Assembly: GCA_021158345.1 (NCBI GenBank)
Contig: JAGGUV010000185.1
Location: 1 to 33,776, forward strand
Direction: 5' to 3'
DNA length: 33,776 nucleotides
Origin: Bacteroidales bacterium
GTDB lineage: Bacteria > Bacteroidota > Bacteroidia > Bacteroidales > AUK083
Shown here: positions 26,369 through 32,095 of the stretch, piece by piece
Layout: every line of letters begins with the position of its first letter
Position numbering within the stretch: position 1 is the first letter of the stretch
The notes under the pieces: generated by a model
Database searches by the model: none
What the model saw: the letters and a program-made list of their open reading frames with translations, nothing else
What the model was told of the DNA's origin: nothing
Position numbers and translations under genes: made by a program

Positions 26369-26854
26369 ATGGATAAAATAATATATAAATCAATAGGAAT
26401 CATTTATTCTGCATTTGACAAGCCAAACGGCACGCCTATACAACCCACAGCTGCAAAAGGCATTAAAGGAACAGTTGAAATTTTTCCCGGATATGTTGAC
26501 GGCTTAAAAGACCTTGAAAAATTTTCACATATTTATTTGATATTTAATTTCCATTTATCAAAAAAATCTTCCTTGCTGGTAAAACCTTTTATGGACACCC
26601 AAGCACACGGAGTGTTCTCAACAAGAGCTTCAAGCAGACCTAATTCAATTGGACTGTCAATAGTTGAACTTATTAGCATTGAAAAAAACATTCTTCATAT
26701 TTCTGATGTGGATATTGTAAACGGAACTCCTCTGCTGGATATCAAACCTTATGTCCCTGAATTTGACAGAAGAGAAACCAACAAAATAGGTTGGCTTAAT
26801 AAAAATGTACATAAACTTTCTACATCAAAAGATGACGGAAGGTTTATAAAATAA
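26369..26854 (+). CDS. trmO: tRNA (N6-threonylcarbamoyladenosine-37 N6)-methyltransferase TrmO (TsaA/YaeB)
   Basis: This 161-residue protein is of the UPF0066/TsaA family. TrmO uses SAM to methylate t6A37 to m6t6A, chiefly in a threonine tRNA, and has an unusual beta-barrel methyltransferase fold. Characteristic segments: SIGIIYSAFDKPNGTPIQP (8-26), FPGYVDGLKDLEKFSHIYLI, the SAM-site GVFSTRASSRPNSIGLS, and IVNGTPLLDIKPYVPEFD. Length is that of the single-domain archaeal/bacterial form. Single-domain TsaA genes are often found beside NifX/MinD-ferredoxin loci in anaerobes, as here, where the DUF134 gene follows after 148 bp. I infer that the gene is independent of that operon, because DUF134 has its own promoter. 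Confidence 0.92.
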   Translation: MDKIIYKSIGIIYSAFDKPNGTPIQPTAAKGIKGTVEIFPGYVDGLKDLEKFSHIYLIFNFHLSKKSSLLVKPFMDTQAHGVFSTRASSRPNSIGLSIVELISIEKNILHISDVDIVNGTPLLDIKPYVPEFDRRETNKIGWLNKNVHKLSTSKDDGRFIK

Positions 26855-26955
26855 TTTTTTTAAGATTATATTTCCGTATATTTTTGGTTATTAGCGTATT
26901 AAACTTTTCTCTTTATAACGAAATTAAAAATTAATAAAAAAATATTAAAAATCAC

Positions 26956-26986
26956 TTGCATTATAAACATATGTTCATTATTTTTG
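26956..26986 (+). promoter_or_regulatory. Promoter of the DUF134 gene with a palindrome in its spacer
   Basis: TTG (26956-26958), a 20-bp spacer and TATTTTTG (26979-26986) fit the Bacteroidetes -33/-7 pattern. The ATG at 27003 lies 16 bp after the -7 box, so the leader is nearly absent. A perfect 10-bp palindrome, AACATATGTT (26966-26975), sits between the boxes, where a repressor would block polymerase. Confidence 0.55.
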
Positions 26987-27002
26987 CAGAAAAAATAAAT
27001 AT

Positions 27003-27479
27003 ATGCCAAGACCTGAAAAAAATAGAATTGTTTATAAGCCACCATTATTTTCGGAGTTCAAACCTATAGGGATTGCAGGGAATTCATTAATTCAGGTTTT
27101 ATTAAGTCTTGACGAATATGAAGCATTCCGGTTATCTGATTATGAGGGGCTATCTCAAGCAGAAGCGGCAGAAGAAATGGAAATATCCAGGCCTACATTT
27201 ACAAGATTAATTGAAAAAGCGAGGAAAAAAATTGCAGATTTTATAGTTCAGGGAAAAGTTCTGACAATTGAAGGCGGGAACATCCATTTTAGACGAAATA
27301 TTATTAGGTGTTTAGATTGTGAACATATGTTTCAAATAAACATGAACGAATCCCTTACTGAGTGTCCAGATTGTGGCTCTAAAAATTTAATTAATCTCGC
27401 AGGTGGATTTGGTCATGGTCAATGCTGTGTAATAAATAGAAATAGAAGAAGAGGCGGAAATCGTGGAGGAAGAAGATAA
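27003..27479 (+). CDS. DUF134 (UPF0251) predicted DNA-binding protein with zinc ribbon and Arg/Gly tail
   Basis: The 158-residue protein starts with the DUF134 signature MPRPEKNR. A sigma-region-4-like helix-turn-helix spans about 35-80 (LSLDEYEAFRLSDYEGLSQA, then EEMEISRPTFTRLIEKARKK). Next comes a C-x2-C ... C-x2-C ribbon (Cys103, Cys106, Cys121, Cys124), then CysCys141-142 in GFGHGQCCVINR. The tail (RNRRRGGNRGGRR) is Arg/Gly-rich. DUF134 proteins usually lie beside NifX-type and MinD-ferredoxin genes, as here, and probably regulate them in response to a metal or Fe-S signal. I infer that it binds the AACATATGTT palindrome in its own promoter. Confidence 0.9.
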   Translation: MPRPEKNRIVYKPPLFSEFKPIGIAGNSLIQVLLSLDEYEAFRLSDYEGLSQAEAAEEMEISRPTFTRLIEKARKKIADFIVQGKVLTIEGGNIHFRRNIIRCLDCEHMFQINMNESLTECPDCGSKNLINLAGGFGHGQCCVINRNRRRGGNRGGRR

Positions 27480-27481
27480 AA

Positions 27482-27522
27482 TTCTACTTTGTAATAAATA
27501 AAGCTATTTAATAATAGTAGAA
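27482..27522 (+). other. Intergenic hairpin after the DUF134 gene
   Basis: TTCTACT (27482-27488) pairs with AGTAGAA (27516-27522). Inside, TAAATA (27495-27500) pairs with TATTTA (27505-27510) around an AAGC loop. No U-run follows, so this looks like an mRNA-processing or attenuation hairpin, not a full terminator. Confidence 0.4.
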
Positions 27523-27611
27523 CTAATGGCTTGAAGTTAATGTGGCGAAGTAAAATAATAAAAAGTAACTGTGAAATTTAAGAATAATAAATTTTGTACT
27601 AATTAATTAAA

Positions 27612-27619
27612 AAAGGAGG
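27612..27619 (+). promoter_or_regulatory. Strong Shine-Dalgarno sequence of the DUF5320 gene
   Basis: AAAGGAGG, followed by TTATT and the ATG at 27625, is a near-perfect anti-16S match. Almost no other gene here has one, which fixes this start and marks the gene as unusual. Confidence 0.85.
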
Positions 27620-27624
27620 TTATT

Positions 27625-27945
27625 ATGCCAAGAGGTGACAGAACAGGACCCGCAGGAAATGGTCCTATGACAGGAAGACAAATGGGTTATTGTGCAGGCA
27701 ATAATCAACCCGGATTTGTAAATTCCGGATATGGTAGCTATGGACGAGGTTTCGGACGTGGTCGTGGCTTCGGCATTGGTCGAGGTCTTGGCTATGGACG
27801 AGGGTTTGGATATTATAATTATCCAATTCCTCAATATTCTTCTTCTAACAAAGAAGCTCTTAAAAATGAAATCAATGCTTTAAAAGAACATTTATCATTT
27901 TTAGAAAAACAACTATCTGAATCTAAGGATAAAGATCAAAGTTAA
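27625..27945 (+). CDS. DUF5320 Gly/Arg-rich protein with C-terminal coiled coil
   Basis: The 106-residue protein opens with the DUF5320 signature MPRGDRTGPAGNGPMTGR and a single Cys in GYCAG (Cys23). Residues about 36-65 are a low-complexity Gly/Arg/Tyr/Phe stretch (GRGFGRGRGFGIGRGLGY), followed by a Tyr/Pro linker and a C-terminal coiled coil (SNKEALKNEINALKEHLSFL, then LEKQL, about 74-98). DUF5320 proteins are small, of unknown function, and common near NifX/MinD-ferredoxin genes of anaerobes. The strong Shine-Dalgarno sequence sets the start. The base composition is visibly more GC-rich than its neighbours because of the Gly/Arg codons. An intrinsic terminator follows directly. Confidence 0.88.
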   Translation: MPRGDRTGPAGNGPMTGRQMGYCAGNNQPGFVNSGYGSYGRGFGRGRGFGIGRGLGYGRGFGYYNYPIPQYSSSNKEALKNEINALKEHLSFLEKQLSESKDKDQS

Positions 27946-27976
27946 AAGGCAGGCATTATTTTATTGCCTGCTTTTA
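27944..27976 (+). terminator. Intrinsic terminator after the DUF5320 gene
   Basis: GCAGGCA (27949-27955) and TGCCTGC (27965-27971) form a 7-bp GC-rich stem with a 9-nt loop. It is extended by A4/T4 pairing around one bulged G and followed by TTTTAAT. It overlaps the stop codon, so the gene is probably made as a separate, abundant short mRNA, with partial read-through downstream. Confidence 0.75.
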
Positions 27977-28000
27977 ATAAAAATTAAACATTAAAAAAAA

Positions 28001-28219
28001 ATGAACAATAGAAGAAATAATGCTCCGGGTACAGGACGAGGTCTTGGACGCGGTGGCGGCCGTGGTCGTAATAACGGTGGTGCTTTTGGGACAGGAGGTT
28101 TTTGCGTATGTGCAAAATGTGGCACAAAAATACCTCATCAACAAGGCGTTAAATGCACTAATATCAAATGCCCTGAATGTGGTCATACTATGGTAAGAGA
28201 AGAATTATTGAATAGATAA
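28001..28219 (+). CDS. Small Gly/Arg-rich zinc-ribbon protein
   Basis: This 72-residue protein has a basic Gly/Arg N-terminus (residues 1-32, including TGRGLGRGGGRGRNNGG) and a compact metal site: FCVCAKCG with Cys35, Cys37 and Cys40, then Cys52, Cys57 and Cys60 (CPECGH), plus His46 and His62 as possible ligands. I recognise no named family, though similar small Cys-rich ribbons are seen beside DUF5320 and MinD-ferredoxin genes. Parts of the DNA (GGACGAGGTCTTGG) are near-identical to the DUF5320 gene, which suggests a shared origin of the Gly/Arg segment. It could bind a metal or nucleic acid for the neighbouring cluster-assembly proteins. Confidence 0.78.
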   Translation: MNNRRNNAPGTGRGLGRGGGRGRNNGGAFGTGGFCVCAKCGTKIPHQQGVKCTNIKCPECGHTMVREELLNR

Positions 28220-28233
28220 ATTGATATGTTGCC

Positions 28234-28276
28234 TGCCCCATGGAATATTTAGCTTATAAAACTATTCCATAGGGCA
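28234..28276 (+). other. Long mismatched hairpin before the MinD-ferredoxin genes
   Basis: ATGGAATA (28240-28247) pairs with TATTCCAT (28263-28270). One C/A mismatch follows outward, then TGCCC pairs with GGGCA, for a stem of about 13 pairs and a 15-nt loop. No U-run follows. It lies 31 bp before the ATG at 28307 and may be an attenuator, an mRNA-stabilising hairpin or an operator. Confidence 0.5.
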
Positions 28277-28306
28277 AACAATATCTTACAAATAAATATT
28301 TTATAT

Positions 28307-29173
28307 ATGAAAATAGCTATTGCTAGTGGAAAGGGCGGCACAGGAAAGACAACTCTTTCTACTAATCTTGCTGCATATATTGCAGAAAGTCAAAAAGTCG
28401 TTTTAAGTGACCTTGATGTAGAAGAGCCTAACTCGGGGTTATTTATCAAAGGAGCTCTTATTAAAGAAGAGAATAAATTTACAATGAAACCTGAATGGAA
28501 AGAAGACAAATGCACATTATGTGGATTATGTCAGGAAGTGTGTAATTATAATGCAATAGTAAAATTAGGTAACGAGATTGTTGTTTTTCCTGAATTATGC
28601 CACAGTTGTTATGCTTGCTCTGAGCTATGTCCTACCAATGCTTTGCCAATGGTTCCTCAAAAAATGGGAGTGCTTAAACATTTTGAAAAAAATGGCATAA
28701 GTTTTATTGAAAGCAGGTTGGATATTGGTCAGGAACAGGCAGTTCCATTAATAGCACAAACATTAGAATTTGTTGATGAAAATTTTCTTGACACTTCAAT
28801 TAAATTATATGATTCGCCTCCAGGAACTTCATGTCCTGTTATAGAAGCTACAAAAGATGCTGATTTTATAATACTAATAACAGAACCCACCCCATTTGGT
28901 TTTAATGACCTTAAACTCGCTATTGAAACAATGAAGAAATTAGAGAAAAAATTCGCAGTAGTGATAAACCGTTTTGGCATTGGAAATGATGATGTTGTTG
29001 AATACTGCGAAAAGGAAAATATCCCATTAATAGCAAAAATTCCTAATAACCGGAAAGTTGCAGAATTATATTCAAGAGGAGAATTAATTTATGATAAAAT
29101 TCCCGAAGTAAAACAAGAATTGAAAAAAATCACTGATTATATTTTAAAAATATTAAAACCCAATAAAGCATAA
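28307..29173 (+). CDS. MinD/ParA-type P-loop ATPase with inserted 2x[4Fe-4S] ferredoxin domain (first copy)
   Basis: This is a 288-residue SIMIBI-class ATPase of COG1149. The deviant Walker A motif is GKGGTGKTT (8-16) with the signature lysine, and LSDLDVEEPN (33-42) contains the Walker A' Asp. A ferredoxin domain is inserted at about 60-115, with Cys69/72/75/79 and Cys98/101/104/108, both as CxxCxxCxxxC. The switch region is YDSPPGTSCPVIEA (168-181), whose Cys176 may bridge a transferred cluster, as in Mrp/Nbp35-type carriers. Such ATPases occur in pairs beside NifX-family proteins, including in ORP-type loci. The next copy overlaps its stop by one base (TAATG). It likely moves or inserts a metal cluster in an ATP-dependent way. 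Confidence 0.93.
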   Translation: MKIAIASGKGGTGKTTLSTNLAAYIAESQKVVLSDLDVEEPNSGLFIKGALIKEENKFTMKPEWKEDKCTLCGLCQEVCNYNAIVKLGNEIVVFPELCHSCYACSELCPTNALPMVPQKMGVLKHFEKNGISFIESRLDIGQEQAVPLIAQTLEFVDENFLDTSIKLYDSPPGTSCPVIEATKDADFIILITEPTPFGFNDLKLAIETMKKLEKKFAVVINRFGIGNDDVVEYCEKENIPLIAKIPNNRKVAELYSRGELIYDKIPEVKQELKKITDYILKILKPNKA

Positions 29174-30048
29174 TGAAAGAGATTGTAATTATTTCGGGCA
29201 AAGGCGGTACAGGAAAAACATCTATCACTGCATCATTTGCTTATCTTGGAGGAAAAGATATTGTTGTTGCAGATTGCGATGTAGATGCTGCTGACATGCA
29301 CTTGCTTATGAAACCTGATTATTCAAAATCAGAAGACTTTTATAGTGGAGAAATTGCTAAAATTGATCAGGAAAAATGTATTAAATGCGGAAAATGTGCT
29401 GACGTATGCCGTTTTGATGCTATTCCTGTTATTAATAACCAATATGTTGTAAAGCCGTTAAATTGCGAAGGCTGCGGATATTGCGCAAGAGTGTGCCCGG
29501 TTAATGCAATTAATATGTTACCTCAGAAAGCAGGTCAGTGGTTTATCTCTAACACTAAAGCCGACAATGTTTTAGTACATGCAAAACTTGGTATTGGCGA
29601 TGATAACTCAGGTAAACTCGTTGCCAAAGTAAAAAAAGAAGCTAAACAGATTGCTGAAAACACGAACAAAAATATTACTGTTGTTGACGGGTCTCCCGGT
29701 ATTGGATGTCCTGTAATTTCATCAATTTCAGGTGCTGATTTTGTCGTTTTGGTAACAGAGCCTAGTATTTCCGGTCTCCACGATTTAAAACGTGTTTATA
29801 AATTAGTTGAAAAATTTAAAATCAAAGCAGGGTGTATTATCAACAAAGCAAATATCAATACTGAAGTTTCTGAAAAAATTAAGAAATTTCTTAAAGAAGA
29901 AAATATTGTTTATATCTCAAGTTTGCCTTATGATGAAACTTTTACAAAGGCTATGACTAACGGACAGACAATTGTTGAATACGGAGAAAGTGATTTAAAA
30001 AAATTAATTGTTGAGAGCTGGGAAAAAGTAAAGAAACTTGCAAACTAA
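29173..30048 (+). CDS. MinD/ParA-type P-loop ATPase with inserted 2x[4Fe-4S] ferredoxin domain (second copy)
   Basis: This is a paralogue of the preceding gene (291 residues) with the same layout. Walker A GKGGTGKTS is at 9-17 and ADCDVDAADMH (33-43) is the A' region. The ferredoxin insert has Cys69/72/75/79 and Cys98/101/104/108, exactly the same positions as in its neighbour. VDGSPGIGCPVISS (171-184) is the switch region with Cys179. The sequences outside the motifs differ, so the copies are old rather than a recent duplication, and probably form a heterodimer. Its ATG overlaps the stop codon of the first copy by one base, giving coupled, near-equal synthesis. The NifX-family gene follows after 131 bp. 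Confidence 0.93.
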   Translation: MKEIVIISGKGGTGKTSITASFAYLGGKDIVVADCDVDAADMHLLMKPDYSKSEDFYSGEIAKIDQEKCIKCGKCADVCRFDAIPVINNQYVVKPLNCEGCGYCARVCPVNAINMLPQKAGQWFISNTKADNVLVHAKLGIGDDNSGKLVAKVKKEAKQIAENTNKNITVVDGSPGIGCPVISSISGADFVVLVTEPSISGLHDLKRVYKLVEKFKIKAGCIINKANINTEVSEKIKKFLKEENIVYISSLPYDETFTKAMTNGQTIVEYGESDLKKLIVESWEKVKKLAN

Positions 30049-30179
30049 TCAAATAAAGAAACAAAGGAATTATAAAATATTCTTAATTTTATTTTCAACT
30101 TTAGAAATATTTTGTATATTGCATTAAATTATCAACCGAAAAAAGCACATTATAAATTTAATTTTAAAAAAGAATAAAA

Positions 30180-30518
30180 ATGAAAATAGCGTTCACAACA
30201 AAAGGAGAAAAGTGGGAATCGATGATTGACCCACGTTTTGGCAGAACAGAATTTATATTAATTTATGAAGAAGAGAAAGATGCTTTTATCTCTTTTGATA
30301 ACAGAGATATTGAACAAGAAGCACATGGTGCAGGACCTAAGACATCACAAGTTATTTATGATTTAAAACCTGATGTACTAATAACAGGAAACGGACCCGG
30401 AGGAAATGCTGCTTCTATATTAGAAAGAATGAATATTAAAATCTTTACAGGAGCAGGCAACATGACTGTAAAGGAGGCTTATGAAGCTTATAAAAAAGGG
30501 ACATTAAAAGAGTTTTAA
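30180..30518 (+). CDS. NifX/NifB-family (dinitrogenase iron-molybdenum cofactor type) metal-cluster-binding protein
   Basis: This 112-residue single-domain protein is of the Nitro_FeMo-Co family, with an RNase-H-like fold. Family features: MKIAFTT at the start, then DPRFGRTEFILIYE (17-30), DVLITGNGPGGNAASIL (65-81) and the ending GAGNMTVKEAYEAYKKGTL. Small proteins of this type bind Fe-Mo or, in the Desulfovibrio orange protein, a Mo-Cu-S cluster. His49 and the Met/Cys content fit cluster contact only loosely; there is no Cys. No nitrogenase gene is present, so nitrogen fixation is not implied. It lies 131 bp after the MinD-ferredoxin pair and 11 bp before the DUF59 gene. I infer that it is the acceptor or carrier of the cluster handled by those ATPases. 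Confidence 0.92.
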   Translation: MKIAFTTKGEKWESMIDPRFGRTEFILIYEEEKDAFISFDNRDIEQEAHGAGPKTSQVIYDLKPDVLITGNGPGGNAASILERMNIKIFTGAGNMTVKEAYEAYKKGTLKEF

Positions 30519-30529
30519 TTTTTTTCGCT

Positions 30530-30820
30530 ATGAAGACAAAAGAAGAAATAATAAGTACAATTTCAAAAGTTAAACATCCGGCTATTGATTTTTCATTACT
30601 CGAATTGGGTATAGTTAAAGACATAGAAATAACAGAAAACAATGTTAAAGTATGCTTTGCTTTTCCTTTTCCCGGAATTCCAATAGCAGAGATGCTTATT
30701 AATTCTATTGCCACGCCTGTTAAAGCCATGGGTTTAAATTTTGAATATACTGTTGTTGATATGACAGAAGAAGAAAAATTAAAATTTTTAGACATGGAAA
30801 ATAAAGCATGGAAAGGCTAA
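30530..30820 (+). CDS. DUF59/MIP18-family iron-sulfur assembly protein
   Basis: This is a 96-residue protein of the DUF59 (MIP18, SufT/PaaD-like) fold: EEIISTISKVKHPAIDFSLL (5-24), ELGIVKDIEITENNVKVCF, and a long final helix region. The family helps load Fe-S clusters and often forms the N-terminal domain of Mrp ATPases. Here it is free-standing and co-transcribed with the NifX-family gene (11-bp gap), which suggests it works with the MinD-ferredoxin ATPases in trans. The usual DPE motif is changed to KHPAIDFSL, and the single Cys42 lies in a beta strand (VCFAFPFPG). The gene ends about 60 bp before the cupin gene. Confidence 0.82.
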   Translation: MKTKEEIISTISKVKHPAIDFSLLELGIVKDIEITENNVKVCFAFPFPGIPIAEMLINSIATPVKAMGLNFEYTVVDMTEEEKLKFLDMENKAWKG

Positions 30821-30879
30821 AATTGCTAAATATTTTTTCGTATTCTATTGACTAATAATTAAAAACAGAAAGGAATATT

Positions 30880-31200
30880 ATGGAAAATTTAATGAATTTG
30901 TACAATGATTTAGGCTGGGAAGATGCAGATGAGTATTTCAAAGGAACGAAAAGAAAAGTACTAAGAGATGATAAAGGAGGAAGAACTGTTCTATTAAAAT
31001 TACCAAAAGGATTTTATATGTCTTTACATTCTCATATTACTACTGAGCAAAATTTTGTTCTTGATGGAGAATACCAAAGTAATGGCAAAAATTTTCCTGT
31101 GGGCTCATATCAAATTTTTAAACCTGGAGATGAACATGGACCATTTGAATCAAAAAACGGCGCTTTAATCCTGGTTATTTGGGACCCAGTAAAATCATAA
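30880..31200 (+). CDS. Small cupin-domain protein (metal-binding)
   Basis: This 106-residue single cupin has likely metal ligands His50, His52 and Glu56 (LHSHITTEQNFVL) in motif 1, and His86 in motif 2 (FKPGDEHGPFES). The build is like the ChrR/anti-sigma cupin or quercetinase-like small cupins, and the substrate is unknown. The ATG is preceded by AAAGGA, a weak Shine-Dalgarno sequence. It follows the DUF59 gene by about 60 bp on the same strand and may belong to the same operon, possibly as a metal sensor or detoxifying enzyme. No signal peptide is present. Confidence 0.85.
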   Translation: MENLMNLYNDLGWEDADEYFKGTKRKVLRDDKGGRTVLLKLPKGFYMSLHSHITTEQNFVLDGEYQSNGKNFPVGSYQIFKPGDEHGPFESKNGALILVIWDPVKS

Positions 31201-31340
31201 TTTATAATTTTAATTTTTTTTAAACACCTTGTATATTTCTATACAGAGCAGCTAAGTGTATGTATAAAAATAAAATTTTTAGATGTTATTTTTTTAGACT
31301 TAAATAATTGAATATTTTTTATTTACAAAACTACTAATAG

Positions 31341-31751
31341 ATGAAATTATTAATGATTTATATGAAAAGTTTTTCGTATAATCCAACAATAAAAACAGTT
31401 GAATCAATGCCTGACTTTACAGAGGAGAAAAAATTTGAAAATGTGCAGGCTGCCTTTATTCAGGTTGAAAAAGAAGATGTAGAAAACGAAACCTCGGTAA
31501 AAAAGAAATTATTGAAAAATCTTAAATGGATTGCAGGAAAAAATAATACAAGAAAAATTATTTTACATTCTTTTGCTCATTTGTCAGAAAGCAAGGCTGA
31601 ACCTGAATTTACAAAATCAATATTTGATAATATTGAGGAAAGACTTAAAAATTCAGGATTTGATGTAGAACAAACTCCATTTGGATATTTTTTAGATTTA
31701 AATATTGATGCTCCTGGGTATTCTTTGGCAAGAGTATTTAAAAATTTGTAA
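31341..31751 (+). CDS. Free-standing archaeal-type threonyl-tRNA synthetase editing domain
   Basis: The 136-residue protein matches the N-terminal editing domain of archaeal ThrRS, a fold shared with D-aminoacyl-tRNA deacylases. Recognisable segments: MKLLMIYMKSFSYNP at the start, VQAAFIQVEKEDVEN (35-49), the RKIILHSFAHLSESKA helix-strand (71-86) and TPFGYFLDL (112-120). In archaea the domain removes serine mischarged on tRNA-Thr; free-standing versions act in trans. The protein ends after this domain, with no synthetase part nearby. The Lys that follows FGYY in archaeal domains appears replaced (FGYFLDL), so activity or specificity may differ. It stands alone, 140 bp after the cupin. Confidence 0.8.
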   Translation: MKLLMIYMKSFSYNPTIKTVESMPDFTEEKKFENVQAAFIQVEKEDVENETSVKKKLLKNLKWIAGKNNTRKIILHSFAHLSESKAEPEFTKSIFDNIEERLKNSGFDVEQTPFGYFLDLNIDAPGYSLARVFKNL

Positions 31752-31837
31752 CTTTTTATAATGGTAAAGTATATAAATTACAAGGTAATAAGTTAAAAAA
31801 AATAAAAAGATGAAACATCCATGGACAAAGGGAATAT

Positions 31838-31879
31838 GATTTTAGATTTATGATTTTAGATTTTAGATTTTAGATTTAA
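31838..31879. repeat. 7-bp tandem repeat (GATTTTA), six units
   Basis: Six head-to-tail heptamers run from 31838 to 31879: GATTTTA, GATTTAT, three times GATTTTA, and GATTTAA. They lie in the 344-bp gene-free spacer 31752-32095. Such a microsatellite can change copy number by slippage. Confidence 0.85.
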
Positions 31880-31888
31880 TTTGGACAC

Positions 31889-31969
31889 ACCCTGTACATT
31901 TCACCCTGATATGCTTCGCTACAGGGTAAATTACAGGGCAAGCCCTGTACACATACGTTACAGGGCAAG
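31889..31969. repeat. Cluster of CCCTGTA/TACAGGG inverted and direct repeats
   Basis: TACAGGGC (31932-31939) and GCCCTGTA (31942-31949) form an 8-bp hairpin with a 2-nt loop. ACCCTG (31903-31908) pairs with CAGGGT (31922-31927). TTACAGGGCAAG occurs twice (31931-31942 and 31958-31969), and another CCCTGTACA lies at 31890-31898. The pattern suggests a dispersed, REP-like intergenic element. I see no ORF in this spacer. Confidence 0.7.
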
Positions 31970-32095
31970 TAAGAGTATGATTATATTTTGAAATTGGAAA
32001 CAGGAAATTAGAAAAAAATCCTATAAAAGCATAATTTTAAATATCTAATTTTTAACATTACTAATAAAATTTTTAAAAGATAAATATTTAATGTA

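Noticed and set aside
27607-28186. Minus-strand Ser/Thr-rich ORFs opposite the Gly/Arg-rich genes
   Set aside because: These are antisense reading of Gly/Arg codons; the plus-strand genes have a strong Shine-Dalgarno sequence or a Cys-rich metal site.
30180-30518. Reading the NifX-family gene as evidence for nitrogen fixation
   Set aside because: No nifHDK or nifENB genes are present; single-domain members of this family are common in non-fixing anaerobes.
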